64,000 bases of DNA, taken from NCBI RefSeq assembly GCF_000353285.1, contig NZ_KB731324.1, positions 2,126,577 through 2,190,576 on the forward strand, written 5' to 3'. The notes beneath the pieces are model-generated. The model saw only the letters and a program-made list of their open reading frames with translations, was not told the origin of the DNA and made no database searches. Origin of the DNA: Leptolyngbya boryana PCC 6306 (GTDB lineage Bacteria > Cyanobacteriota > Cyanobacteriia > Leptolyngbyales > Leptolyngbyaceae). The position numbers were made by a program, and so were the translations under genes. Below, piece by piece: positions 36,802-47,500 of this stretch. Each line of letters starts with the position of its first letter. The first letter of the stretch is position 1.

Positions 36802-38461
36802 AGCGTCGTTGCCACCAGAGTGCGCCTGCGGTGATGAAGCCGAAAAGCGGCACGATCGCTAAAGCGAGGAATCCGAGCAGTAAGGCTTGCTCACCGCTAA
36901 GAGCAATGCGGCGATTTTTTACATCTTTAGGTCGAATGGAGAGCGGTTGCTGCTGATCTGGAGTCAACCAATTCACAGAATTCAGAAAAACATCCGCATT
37001 CAACTGCTGAGCAAAAAATCCGTTCACCATAAAGGTTGAATTGCCAAACACGACCATGCGTGAAGGTTTGGCAGGTGTAGAAGCGGTTGGACTGGGAACT
37101 GGACTCGGCGAGACAGTTGGAGATGGACTCGGAGAGGGAGAAGCAGTTGGGCTAGGAGAAGCAGTTGGGCTAGGAGAAGCAGTTGCGTTGACCGTGCGTT
37201 CGAGTGCAACTGCAAGCGCTAAAGGTCCAGGTCGATCGCCACCATCTAGCTTTAACGGTTGTTCTTTGAGATTGCTTTCTGCCCAGCTATTGGGGTCAGT
37301 CAGTAAGAGCGGAGTGGCTTGAACGCCTGGAATCGGTGTGATATCGATCGGGCGAGCAACCGGATAGAACGAAATGCCCTTGCCGAAGGGGGCAGTAATC
37401 GGATGATTTCCGTATTGAGTGACGATCGCTACAGCCGGGCCTGCGTTGCTCAATCGCTGGTTTGGCGCATTGATTGCAACGCGATCGTCGAGTTTCACGC
37501 CCCACGAATTGAGAAACTGATCAAGTCCAGATTTCGTGTTGGGATCGCTCGCGATGAGGAGATTTCCGCCTCGGTTGGCATACGCTTCGAGGGCTTTCGT
37601 TTCTCCTTCTGCTAAAGGACGAGTTGAGCCAATGACCAGCACGATAGAAGCATCTTCGGGAACAGAACCCAGTTGGGCAAGATTCAGAGGTTCATTGATA
37701 AAATTCTTATCTTCTAAAGCTTTCACCGATTCTGAAATCGAGTTGTCTCCTGCTGTGAGCGATTTTTCTCCATGACCTTGCACGAAATAGGCTTTGGAGC
37801 GGCGATCGCTAGTAATCTGCAAGATTCCATTCGTGATGCGATTTTCGGAGAGACGGATTTCAGGTGAAATACTCTGGAGAAACTGTCGCCGTTTACTCGA
37901 TTGCAGTTCGATAAATACATCGCGGGTTTCGCCTGCGTTCTTGATGCCAAAGGCTTGAGCGACTCCAGGATTAGAGTTGGGGTCTAGATATTCAAATGAG
38001 AATTTAGGCGTGATCCGCTGATAGTTTTCGAGCAACGCCCGATCTTGAGGATTTTGATCGTTCGTGAAAATCCAGAGTTTTACGCCTTGCTGCATTTCGC
38101 GCAAGACTTGCTGGGATTCTGGCGAGAGTGTGAACAGTCCTGATTCGGTCAGGTCGAATCGCTGTACCGATCGCACCGCGAGAAAATTGATCAATCCGAG
38201 AATTGCTAAAACCGCGATCGTACTCACTAACGCATTCGTGCTGGCTTGTGTCGATCGTCTTCGCCAAAAGCTCGGCTCTAACGGATCGTCAAATTGCCCA
38301 ATCAGCAGCATCCACAGCCCAATCACGACAATTCCAGCAATGATCAATCCCAGCGGAATCGATCCCCAAGTGCCTGAAACAATCCCTGCGGAGATGCCCG
38401 CCAAAATCAGCATGAATCCTGGCAGGATCAGGAATTTTACAAAATTAAGTCGTCTTTTCAT
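36800..38461 (-). CDS. GldG-family ABC transporter auxiliary membrane protein
   Basis: A 553-residue protein of the GldG/ABC-type auxiliary family. N-terminal transmembrane segments (LILPGFMLILAGISAGIVSG and LIIAGIVVIGLWMLLIGQF) are followed by a third hydrophobic helix near residue 85. A large extracytoplasmic domain follows, with FDLTESGLFTLSPESQQVL and KAYFVQGHGEKSL. A Ser/Pro/Thr repeat (ASPSPTASPSPTASPSPSP) links it to the C-terminal helix LLLGFLALAIVPLFGFITAG. The gene overlaps the permease gene by 4 bp. In Bacteroidetes GldA-F-G support gliding; in cyanobacteria the role is unknown. The repeat is a flexible linker and may vary in length. Confidence 0.88.
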   Translation of the reverse strand: MKRRLNFVKFLILPGFMLILAGISAGIVSGTWGSIPLGLIIAGIVVIGLWMLLIGQFDDPLEPSFWRRRSTQASTNALVSTIAVLAILGLINFLAVRSVQRFDLTESGLFTLSPESQQVLREMQQGVKLWIFTNDQNPQDRALLENYQRITPKFSFEYLDPNSNPGVAQAFGIKNAGETRDVFIELQSSKRRQFLQSISPEIRLSENRITNGILQITSDRRSKAYFVQGHGEKSLTAGDNSISESVKALEDKNFINEPLNLAQLGSVPEDASIVLVIGSTRPLAEGETKALEAYANRGGNLLIASDPNTKSGLDQFLNSWGVKLDDRVAINAPNQRLSNAGPAVAIVTQYGNHPITAPFGKGISFYPVARPIDITPIPGVQATPLLLTDPNSWAESNLKEQPLKLDGGDRPGPLALAVALERTVNATASPSPTASPSPTASPSPSPSPTVSPSPVPSPTASTPAKPSRMVVFGNSTFMVNGFFAQQLNADVFLNSVNWLTPDQQQPLSIRPKDVKNRRIALSGEQALLLGFLALAIVPLFGFITAGALWWQRR

Positions 38462-39258
38462 GAGCGTTGGAAGCGGAATGTATCGATCGATTGAGCAGTG
38501 AGGAAAATTCCCAGCAGAATGTAGCTTGCAAAGACCACTAAGCTACTGGTATCGACAATGCCTTGAATTAAATTCGTGTAGTGCTTGAGTAAAGATAAAT
38601 GCCCGATCGCACTACCAACAACTCCACCAAAATTTTGAGCGATTAGATCCACAACCCACAAGGCGAGAACCAAAGCAAAGGTCAGAATTGCAGCTACGAT
38701 CGTGCTATCGGTGAGCGACGACATAAACATACCGAGCGAGAGTACTGCACCCGCAAGAAGCAATAACCCTGCGTGACCGAGCAGTAAAACACTGATTTGA
38801 ATCGGTGGATTGAGATTCGCAAGTGCGATCGCTTCATATAACAACAGCGGCAACGACATGGTGAAAAAGAAGGTCATCACACCTAGCAATTTCCCGACTG
38901 CAACCGACCAATTCGTCAGCGGTGATGTTGCTAGCAATTCTAATGTGCCGCGTTTTCGTTCTTCGGCATATAGACCCATAGACAGCATGGGTAATACAAA
39001 GAGAGATAAAGAACCAATCACGCCGAGCAGCAAGCGAATAAATTCGTAAGGAATATCGACGGGAGCAGTATTAATGCCCGATGCAGTAGCTTGGTCATAC
39101 TGTGCTGCATTCGCAATCACACCATCTAAAGTCGCTGTAAACAGAAAGCCAGAAATTAACCAAAATACAGCCGCGATCGTATAAGCGAACGGCGAAGTAA
39201 AGTAGCTCAGAAGCTCCCGTCGATAGATCGCCACAATATTCAACAATACAGTCTTCAT
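38458..39258 (-). CDS. ABC-2 type permease, GldF-like
   Basis: A 266-residue polytopic permease. It starts MKTVLLNIVAIYRRELLSYF, has the hydrophobic segment LLGVIGSLSLFVLPMLSMGL and the conserved YAEERKRGTLELLATSPLTNW. Several further helices follow, including LLLGHAGLLLLAGAVLSLGM. The start overlaps the ATPase stop by 4 bp and the stop overlaps the GldG-like start by 4 bp, a tight ATPase-permease-auxiliary operon. The substrate is not known. Confidence 0.9.
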   Translation of the reverse strand: MKTVLLNIVAIYRRELLSYFTSPFAYTIAAVFWLISGFLFTATLDGVIANAAQYDQATASGINTAPVDIPYEFIRLLLGVIGSLSLFVLPMLSMGLYAEERKRGTLELLATSPLTNWSVAVGKLLGVMTFFFTMSLPLLLYEAIALANLNPPIQISVLLLGHAGLLLLAGAVLSLGMFMSSLTDSTIVAAILTFALVLALWVVDLIAQNFGGVVGSAIGHLSLLKHYTNLIQGIVDTSSLVVFASYILLGIFLTAQSIDTFRFQRS

Positions 39259-40214
39259 TCTTCCGCCTCGGTAGACTCTTCAACAGGGTTTTCTTCGGTC
39301 GTCAACTTTAAGAACACATCTTCTAAACTCGCCTGTACTCGCCGCATTTCATAGAGTCCTAATCCGTGACTCACGAGTGCATTCGCGATTTCTCGACCCA
39401 AATCGACCTCTGAAAAGACGCGAACGCGATGCCGTTGATGAACCGTCGATTGCTGCTCGACAGATTGCACGGCTTGAATCATGTTTAAGCAATGATCGAT
39501 CGTGTTCCAATCGCCTTCGACTTCGAGTTCATAGCCTGCACCCCGATTGAGTTGTGCCATTAATTGATCGGGCGTATTGGTTGCGACGACTCGACCGCGA
39601 TTGATAATGGTGACGCGATCGCAGGTCATACTCACTTCCGGCAAGATATGCGTGGAAAGAATGACCGTGTGATCGCTTGCTAATTGTTTGATCAGATTGC
39701 GGACTTCGATGATTTGGCGCGGGTCAAGTCCGACGGTCGGTTCGTCCAAAATAATCACGGGTGGATCATGCACGATCGCTTGAGCTATGCCTACCCGTTG
39801 CCGATAGCCTTTAGAAAGTTTGCGAATGATCGTTTTTCGCTTCTCGACGAGTCCTGTTTTTTCGAGTGCGATTTGAATGCGATTTGGGCGATCGCCTGCA
39901 TTCACCCCTTTAATTTGGGCAACGAAATTCAAGAATCCCTGGACGGTCATTTCAGGATAAAGCGGGGGAGATTCCGGCAAGTAGCCAATCTTTTGTCGGA
40001 CTGCCATGAGATTTTCATGCACCTCGAAGCCTGCGACTTTAGCCGTTCCTCGACTAGCTGGTAAATAGCCCGACAGGATTCGCATTGTGGTGGTTTTTCC
40101 GGCTCCATTGGGACCGAGAAAGCCGAGAATTTCGCCAGGTTCGACTGAAAACGTGACATCTTCGATCGCAGCGGTAGAACCGTAAAGTTTGCTGAGGTGT
40201 TCGACTTCAATCAT
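39255..40214 (-). CDS. ABC transporter ATPase, GldA-like
   Basis: A 319-residue ATPase of the ABC-2/ABCA type. The start ATG at 40214 gives MIEVEHLSKLYGSTAAIEDV. Walker A is GPNGAGKTTTMRILSGYLP, the signature is KLSKGYRQRVGIAQAIVHD, Walker B is VIILDEPTVGLDP. A C-terminal regulatory domain typical of GldA follows (VEGDWNTIDHCLNMIQAV). First gene of the three-gene operon. A partial palindrome at 40465-40481 lies 250 bp upstream. Confidence 0.93.
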   Translation of the reverse strand: MIEVEHLSKLYGSTAAIEDVTFSVEPGEILGFLGPNGAGKTTTMRILSGYLPASRGTAKVAGFEVHENLMAVRQKIGYLPESPPLYPEMTVQGFLNFVAQIKGVNAGDRPNRIQIALEKTGLVEKRKTIIRKLSKGYRQRVGIAQAIVHDPPVIILDEPTVGLDPRQIIEVRNLIKQLASDHTVILSTHILPEVSMTCDRVTIINRGRVVATNTPDQLMAQLNRGAGYELEVEGDWNTIDHCLNMIQAVQSVEQQSTVHQRHRVRVFSEVDLGREIANALVSHGLGLYEMRRVQASLEDVFLKLTTEENPVEESTEAEE

Positions 40215-40659
40215 GAGGGATTCGCTCGATCGCAGAATTTGGGTCGCAGTCTCGTAGGGTAGCAAAATTTAACGACCACTGCTCAACGTTCGACGCAAAC
40301 CGATACGATTTTGCTCCAGGATAATTATGCAAAGAGCGATCGTGCTCCCTAGACGAACTCACAGGGCAATCTCACACACAGGACACTCTTGTTTAGAATT
40401 TTTTCAGCGATCGAAACGGTGAAAACTCAGGGTCAAACCTGTCTAAGTTGTAATCTTAACTAGGTGTTCACTGTATACACTATCTGATAAAAAAAACAGC
40501 CTAATTAAAATTAAGGCTGCCGAAAACGCTCCGAAGCAAGTCTGATTATATCTAATCAGATTTTTTGCAAAATGGCTATCACACAATTTAGTGAGGAAAT
40601 CTGTTAGTAGATTCTCCTGGTTTCTCCTATATCCACAAGTTAAGGATCAAACATTACGC
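40215..40659. other. Intergenic region between the Gld-type operon and the TAXI gene
   Basis: No gene is seen in these 445 bp. An imperfect 17-bp palindrome, GTGTTCACTGTATACAC, lies at 40465-40481. A strong minus-strand terminator occupies 40489-40519. The sequence between 40520 and 40659 is AT-rich and featureless. Confidence 0.5.
40489..40519 (-). terminator. Rho-independent terminator of the TAXI gene
   Basis: On the minus strand the stem CAGCCT / AGGCTG (40514-40519 with 40497-40502), extended by A/T pairs around TTAATTTTAATTA, is followed by eight T (A at 40489-40496 on plus). It lies 140 bp after the stop at 40660. Confidence 0.75.
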
Positions 40660-42201
40660 CTACTGAGAATATGGGGACGAAATGATCTCAGAATCAGGAG
40701 AGCGATTCTCGTGTGCTTCGGTTTTCCGAGCCAATGACATTACGGATAAGAGCGTCAGTTCCATCAGCTCAATGTATGCCTGAATCTCGACTTGATCCTG
40801 GATCAGCATCTTCCGGTATTGCTGTTTTAGGGACGTGAGTTTTTGCAGCGCTGATTCTGGGTCGATTTGCAGCGCAGCTTGCCAGTCGTCCAGAATCAGC
40901 AAGGTATCGAGCACTAATTCTTTATGCTGTTGCTTAATGGTTTTGCGGCATTCCTCGGTGAAGGTCTGGGTTTTGTGCTGAACTTGCTCATAGGTATCAG
41001 CGGTGATCCGTCCATCAATGAACATCAGACGATGTTCTTGACTGAGATCTTCAACACCCGAAAGTGCTTGTTGAGCATTTTGAGGCAGCAGTTGATTGAG
41101 TTCGTTGAGACGAGTAATGGTGGATGTGAGGAGCTTTTTGCAGCGCTCGCGGTTCCAACGCCGCATGATCAAACCAATCCCGCTCGTTCCTACCAGAATC
41201 ACAATCCCGGCTTGAAGGTCGTTATTGGATTCTAAGTATCGTAGCCAGGCTTCGCGAGGATCGGCGTTTTGACTGTAAACGCTTTGTGCGCCCGGATGTA
41301 CATAAAGCAAGTTCTTTTGCAGCAGCGATCGCGCTTCTCCGGTTTGTAATTCAGGATAAAAGAGAGAGAACTGGCGCGAGTTGTAGAGAATTGACCAGGT
41401 GAGGAGTCCAACGGTTTTTTCATCGACATCCGGGCGCGTCACGAGAACGGTGGCAGTTGCGAGCGTGGAAATATCGCGATCGGGAATCGTGGGACGCGCG
41501 CTGTAAATACCTTGAGGAATGCCCATGGCTTGATATGCGCCAGGATTGCGATTCATCAAATAGTTAATGAATGTCGGTTGGATTGAAACAAGTTGCAAAG
41601 AGGGTTGTGCGACGAGTTGTTGGCGGATACGATCGCTCGCGCCGATTGAGCCGACGTAGATGGCAGCATCAATTTGGCGGTTGTTGAGTTTGCGAAACGC
41701 TTCGTCAAATCCAGACGTGTCTTTCTGAATGTTTAAGTTGAAAGCGGTATTGATCAGTTCAGAAGTGTAGTAAATTCCGCTGCCTGGAGCGCCGATACCG
41801 ACTCGTTTTTTTTCTAAATCGCTCAGCGATCGCACGTTTGAATTTTTAAGGGCAATGATATGAATGGGTTCATCGGCAAGCACGGCGATCGCTTGGACTT
41901 TTCCTTGCTGCATTGCCTCACTCACAACATCCAACTGCACCAGCGCAAAATCGACTTGACGATCGAGGAGACGATTGAGATTCTCGATCGAGCCTTCGGA
42001 TTTTTGATCTTGAATCTGGACATTGACGGTGCGGTTTGTGGCAGTGGTAATCTGCTTGGCGAGGCGGCTGTAATAGCCATTGCTGGTGCCGCTAGAGAGT
42101 GTGATCGGTTTGGGCGATCGACTGCATCCAGCAAGCAGAGAAAAAACAGCCACAAGACTGAGAGTCAGAAGGTTCGATGGTTGCAGAAAAAGTTTTTGCA
42201 T
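40660..42201 (-). CDS. TAXI-family solute receptor with C-terminal membrane/helical extension
   Basis: A 513-residue protein. The N-terminal lipoprotein signal (LTLSLVAVFSLLAGCSRSP) is followed by a periplasmic binding domain of the TRAP-associated TAXI type. Visible blocks are TLSSGTSNGYYSRLAKQIT, IHIIALKNSNVRSLSDLEKK, GAPGSGIYYTSELINTAF and IDAAIYVGSIGASD. After about residue 320 come a transmembrane helix (AGIVILVGTSGIGLIM) and a cytoplasmic helical domain (about 345-490). No TRAP membrane subunits are near, so this is a stand-alone receptor, perhaps a sensor. The ligand (glutamate or similar in known TAXI proteins) cannot be told. Confidence 0.85.
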   Translation of the reverse strand: MQKLFLQPSNLLTLSLVAVFSLLAGCSRSPKPITLSSGTSNGYYSRLAKQITTATNRTVNVQIQDQKSEGSIENLNRLLDRQVDFALVQLDVVSEAMQQGKVQAIAVLADEPIHIIALKNSNVRSLSDLEKKRVGIGAPGSGIYYTSELINTAFNLNIQKDTSGFDEAFRKLNNRQIDAAIYVGSIGASDRIRQQLVAQPSLQLVSIQPTFINYLMNRNPGAYQAMGIPQGIYSARPTIPDRDISTLATATVLVTRPDVDEKTVGLLTWSILYNSRQFSLFYPELQTGEARSLLQKNLLYVHPGAQSVYSQNADPREAWLRYLESNNDLQAGIVILVGTSGIGLIMRRWNRERCKKLLTSTITRLNELNQLLPQNAQQALSGVEDLSQEHRLMFIDGRITADTYEQVQHKTQTFTEECRKTIKQQHKELVLDTLLILDDWQAALQIDPESALQKLTSLKQQYRKMLIQDQVEIQAYIELMELTLLSVMSLARKTEAHENRSPDSEIISSPYSQ

Positions 42202-42352
42202 TCAAATTTGATTGCCGTCACGCCTGATGTCATGTTTAACAGAATATAGACAGCTTTTTCTGAAGACGCGCACAAAATTTTCAATGCAACTTTACCGATG
42301 CTCAGATCAATGAAATCTGCGGCAAACCAAACGGGAGTTGTGCAGTCTGAAA

Positions 42353-43414
42353 TCAGCTAACCGACATCTCCAGCAATTCGGCTTCCGATTCTTCTTGCCA
42401 TCCTGTTGCTGACAAGCGATCGATTGCCTTATTGATTAATTCCAATCCCTGATTCACATTCTCAATCAGACTTAACTGCCCTCGGAGTTCTGCTGCTCCA
42501 GCAAATCCTTTTGAGTACCAAGTCATGTGCTTGCGCGCTTGTCGAACTCCGCGATCGCCTTTGTACTCCCACAACATTTGCAGATGATCGCGCGCACATT
42601 CTAAACGCTCGATCGGAGTCGGTTTTGCTTTCTCTTCTCCTGTCTTGAGAAAATAGTCAATCTCTCCGACTAAAAACGGATATCCTAATGTCCCGCGCGA
42701 ACACATCACACCGTCGGCTTTGGTAAATTCCAAGCATTTGACTGCTGCTTCTACCGAGAAAATATCGCCGTTTGCAATCACTGGAATCGAGAGAATTTCT
42801 TTGACTTTGGCAATCCATTCCCACTTAGCTGCGCCGTTGTACCCTTGCGATCGCGTACGTCCATGAACGGTGATCATTTTCGCGCCTGCATCTTCCATGC
42901 GCTTCGCAAATTCCAGAATCGTAATTTCTTTATCCGTCCAACCAATTCGAGTTTTAACCGTGACGGGAACATCGACTGCATTCACTACCGATCGCACAAT
43001 CTCTTCTGCAAGTTCTGGCTGCCGGAGTAAAGAAGATCCACCCCCATTTTTCGTAATTTTATTCACGGGGCAACCCATATTGATATCAACCGTGTCTGCT
43101 CCCTCGTCTACTGCTTTTTGTGCGGCTTCCGCTAGAAAATCAGGGCGACAATCAAACAGTTGAATACTAATCGGGCGCTCATTCGGATCGACTTCCATGA
43201 GAATCGGAATCTCTTTGACATAATGCAATCCGGTTGCGTTCACCATCTCGGTATACATCATCGAATCCGGAGCATGACGACGCACTAATCTCCGAAATAC
43301 GAGATCTGTTACACCCGATAGTGGCGATTGCAACACCCGACTTTTCACCTCAAAATCACCAATCTTCAGAGGTTGAGCTAAGCGAGTTTGCAGTTCGGGA
43401 GAAAGAATCATCAT
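42353..43414 (-). CDS. tRNA-dihydrouridine synthase
   Basis: An FMN-dependent enzyme that reduces uridines in the tRNA D-loop. Residues include the FMN-binding LQSPLSGVTDLVFRRLVRR, the catalytic Cys segment VDINMGCPVNKITKNGGG, TVKTRIGWTDKE, ITVHGRTRSQGYNG and IPVIANGDIF. The strongest N-terminal candidate is MMILSPELQTRLAQPLKIG at 43414 (353 residues); an in-frame ATG at 43489 adds 25 residues that look unrelated. It is closest to the DusB/Nifr3 branch. A long AT-rich region lies upstream. Confidence 0.9.
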   Translation of the reverse strand: MMILSPELQTRLAQPLKIGDFEVKSRVLQSPLSGVTDLVFRRLVRRHAPDSMMYTEMVNATGLHYVKEIPILMEVDPNERPISIQLFDCRPDFLAEAAQKAVDEGADTVDINMGCPVNKITKNGGGSSLLRQPELAEEIVRSVVNAVDVPVTVKTRIGWTDKEITILEFAKRMEDAGAKMITVHGRTRSQGYNGAAKWEWIAKVKEILSIPVIANGDIFSVEAAVKCLEFTKADGVMCSRGTLGYPFLVGEIDYFLKTGEEKAKPTPIERLECARDHLQMLWEYKGDRGVRQARKHMTWYSKGFAGAAELRGQLSLIENVNQGLELINKAIDRLSATGWQEESEAELLEMSVS

Positions 43415-44585
43415 AGCCAGAGAAGCAGTTTGACGTTTTCCAGCATAGATCATCCTTGCCGAAATCGGATCGATTGCGCGCTTACGCATTGCTTATGAAG
43501 TAAAAAATGATGCATTAAACTATTAGTTGAAATCGCCCCTCTAACCAAAGTGAGAGATTAGAATTTCCTCTAAAAATTAAGTCCAAAAAAAGTGATCTGC
43601 TCTACTTTCTATGAGGTTAGTTCTTTTGTAATTTCAGATGAGTCTGAAATCGTTCTATCTAATTGTTAGGGTTCTAATGGATTGGTATTTCTAATCCATC
43701 GTAGAAGTTGATTCGCTCGTTCTTATTCTTGCTGCACTCAATTTGGTGATTATAATAACGTGCATCCTTCACAATATGTTCCACGCTTGATATCTAGACG
43801 TGATGTAGCAATCTTTGGGTAATTTGTATAGCCCATATAGTTAATAAAAATAATTTTTGTAATTGACTTGACAGCAATCATTTCGTTTCTTAGGCTTTTT
43901 ACAGAACGCCTTCGCACTCAAATCCTAAATCTAAATATATCTAAATATTATTTGGTTTCGGTTTGGGCAAGTCTTTGCAAAAGCAAGTCTGTGTTCCGAG
44001 GTTATCAACGATTCACTTTACATTACTCGGAATTAGCTTCATACAGCCTGAGCGAACTGATCGTATTTCGCTTGGTGCGAGTTTGAATTCGATCGAAACG
44101 TGTTGTTTTCTAATGTTAGGTAGGCTAAAGATGTCGAGATTCAAAATTATTTGTAGACGCGGCTTACGATACCGACGATGGGATAGACAGCACCACTGAG
44201 TTTGTCGCTTCTAATAATGGAATCACTCAGAATAACAAGATTCATTGAATCTTGATCGTTGTTTTATGGCTTGGTAATCGAGATTTGTACGAGGTCATCC
44301 TAACGCCCCAAGGATGTCAATTCATTATGAGGAAATTTGTCATGCACACTCGCATCAGTGCAGGGATATTCCATTCTATTGCAACGATTTCGAGAGTTCT
44401 AGGGAATACCAGTTCATTAATTTATTCAAACTGACGCTCAAACTTGAGTCCATCGCTCAAAAAATCTGCCAAATTGGCGACAAATTTGCGGAGAGATTGT
44501 CACCATTGAGAGCAAGCATTTTAACGCTCGCTGGAGAGATAGTCAGCTTTTAAGAAAAATACTCAAAATGCCAGGAAGTTAGGAT
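43415..44585. other. 1.17-kb AT-rich intergenic region upstream of the exporter locus
   Basis: No convincing gene. Several short open frames exist (for example 43868-44086 and 44252-44434), but they have no ribosome sites and no recognisable product. A short stretch from about 44130 to 44240 reads DAAYDTDDGIDSTTEFVA in one frame without a start and may be a peptide-gene remnant. The palindrome TGCCAAATTGGCG at 44467-44479 lies 106 bp upstream of the exporter ATG and probably belongs to its promoter. Base composition is lower in GC than the flanking genes. Confidence 0.5.
44467..44479. promoter_or_regulatory. TGCC-N5-GGCA palindrome, site 1
   Basis: TGCCAAATTGGCG, with one base off the full palindrome. 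It is 106 bp upstream of the exporter ATG. It matches the sites at 49712, 51287, 51355, 54510 and 54577, all in this locus. Confidence 0.5.
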
Positions 44586-47500
44586 ATGAATTCAGCCTCG
44601 AACCTTCAGGCACTGCTTCAGCCTCAACGCTTAGGAGGCGCGATCGACATCCAAATTGCCCTCCGAAAACTGCTCGCTGCTGCCCAGATGGATGAAACGA
44701 TCGCGCAAGCTTTGAGCCAGGACTTTCAGCTGTGCGAATTTCAGCTTGGGAATGAATTGAACGATAACGCAGAAGACAAATCCCCTGCTGCTTCTGACGA
44801 ACAAAATGCACACTTTTATGTCATTTGTCAGGGGAAAGTTAGATTGATCTGCCCTGATCTGCGGCAGCAGCGAGATCTATCAGTCATGCTTTTAGAGACC
44901 GGGCAATGCTTTGGGGCAGAGTCGATATTTTGCCAGAATTCACTCCCTTATACTGCGATCGCGGCGAGTCCTGTGACGCTTGCGCGTATCTCTGTGACCA
45001 AACTTGAAAGTTGGTTAAAAAAGCTTCCCCAACTGCGGAATTTTTTAGTCCAGCAAGCGACTCGCTTCGCCCGTTTAATCTTTCTCAGAACTGCTATCGC
45101 TTGGGATATAGAGGGTGCTAGCTCGAAGAAAACGCTGACGAGTCATCAGGCGCAGCAGTTGTTATTTTTCTTAGAGACGATTGAAGTGCCGGCAGGGGCA
45201 AAACTGGTGGAAGCAGGCATTGATTCGGGTTACTTCTGGCTATACCAAGGTGAGATTGACGCTCAAAATTCTGAGGTGACACCCGCGATCGTCGGGGAAA
45301 GTTGGGGAGAGATTCAGAAAACTCCCCCAGATTGGATCGCGAAGACAAAATTGCTGATTTACAAAGTCTCGATCGAGCAATGGAAAGCAATTTCCTCGCC
45401 AGTCACGGCTTCTGGAACATTGGGGCGCTACCAGCAAGAAACGATCGCCTTGGGGCGCGGCTCACCGCAACTTTTACTCTCAACTTCGACTCAGGGAGAT
45501 GCGACTCAAAAAGCCCTGAGTCAGGATGTGACTCATTCAACGCCAGCGAATCAGGTTGCAGTCAACTTTCCTAAACCCGCTCGGCATGTTCCTTGGCAAC
45601 CCAAACTGCTGAAGCGGTATCCATTGATTCAGCAGCAGAGCGCAGCAGATTGTGGGGTTGCCTGTATTGCAATGATTGGTCAGTACTGGGGAAATCGGCT
45701 GAGCCTGAACACACTGCGGGAACTAGCAAAGGTGGGACGTTCTGGGGCTTCACTCAAGAACTTAGCACTCGCAGCAGAGAATGTTGGGTTTCAGGCACGA
45801 CCGGTTCGGGCAAGTTTAGGGCGGATGGCGGAGCAGAGAAATCCCTGGATTGCTCACTGGGAAGGGGATCACTATGTGGTCGTTTATCGGGTCAAAGGGG
45901 GACGGGTACTGGTCGCCGATCCTGCCCGTGGTAAACGCAATCTCACTCATCAAGACTTTCTCAAGCATTGGTCGGGCTATGCCTTGATGCTTGATCCGAC
46001 CCCGCAACTCAAAACGGTTCAAACCACAGAGCGTAACTTAAAACGGTTTTGGGAAGTCTTGTGGTCATATCGGTCTGTGCTGTGGCAAATCATTCTACTT
46101 TCTTTGCTACTGCAACTGTTTGGGCTAGTTACACCGCTCTTTACTCAAATTATTCTTGATCAGGTCGTCACGCAGAAAAGCTTGCCCATGCTGCATCTTT
46201 TCAGCCTTGGGTTGCTGTTGTTTAGCGTTTGGCGGATTGGACTGGTTGGGGTACGGCAGTATCTATTAGATTATTTTTCTAATCGATTTGATTTGACGTT
46301 GATCAGTGGGTTTGTTGGTCATGCTTTAGTGTTGCCTCTGAAATTCTTTGAATCTCGCCAGGTTGGAGACATTCTGACGCGGGTGCAAGAAAATAGCAAA
46401 ATTCAAGCTTTTCTAACGCGGCAGGCGGTTGCGACTTGGCTAGATACGACGATGGCGATCGTTTATCTCGGGTTGATGTTCTACTACAACTGGCATCTGA
46501 CTCTCTTCGTCATCGCATTGATTCCACCGATCGTAATTTTGACCCTGGTTGCGACTCCATTTCTGCGGCAAATTTCGCGGGAAGCCTTTAGCGCAACGGC
46601 TGAGCAAAACTCGCTGCTGGTGGAAATGATGACAGGTGTCGCAACCGTAAAATCGGTGGCAGCAGAGCGAGAAGTCCGCTGGCGTTGGGAAGACCGCCTA
46701 ATTGGAATGCTCAACATCCACTTTAAGGCGCAAAAACTGACCAATGGGCTGCAAGTGACAGGCGGATTGGTCAATTCGATCGGAAGTACTTCGCTACTTT
46801 GGTACGGTGCAAGTTTGGTGATTCAAGATCAGTTAACGATCGGGCAATTCGTTGCTTTTAATATGTTAATTGGTAATGTGATTGGACCTGTACTAGCACT
46901 CGTTGGACTGTGGGATGAGTTCCAGGAAGTTTTGATTTCAGTCGAACGATTGAATGATGTATTTTCCGTTAAACCGGAAGAGACACCTGGACAATCGATG
47001 TTAGTGCTCCCTCCGATACGAGGGGAAGTACAGTTCGAGAAAGTTACGTTTCGCTATGAGCAAGCCGAAGAACGCAACACGCTGGAAAACATTTCAGCAA
47101 AAGTTGAAGCAGGTCAAACGATCGCGATCGTGGGGCGGAGCGGGTCTGGAAAAAGTACATTGATCAAGCTCCTGCAAGGGTTATATCATCCCACCACTGG
47201 TCGAATTTGGATCGATGGTCATGACATTAAGCATGTCTCACCCCAGTCTTTACGCAGCCAATTAGGAGTTGTGCCGCAAGAGTGCTTTTTGTTTTCAGGC
47301 ACGATTCTAGACAATATTCAGCTTTATCGTCCTGAATACACGCTAGAGCAAGTGGTAGAGGTTGCGAAGCTAGCAGAAGCTCATGCTTTTATCCAGGATT
47401 TACCCTTGGGATATAACACCAAAGTTGGTGAGCGCGGTGCAAATCTATCGGGTGGACAGCGGCAGCGAATTGCGATCGCTCGTGCGCTTTTAGGGCAACC

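Noticed and set aside
40465-40481. Palindrome GTGTTCACTGTATACAC as an NtcA-type site
   Set aside because: It does not fit GTA-N8-TAC, and its distance from the nearest start is about 250 bp.
43868-44434. Several small open frames in the gap upstream of the exporter
   Set aside because: No ribosome sites, no recognisable product, composition like random AT-rich DNA.
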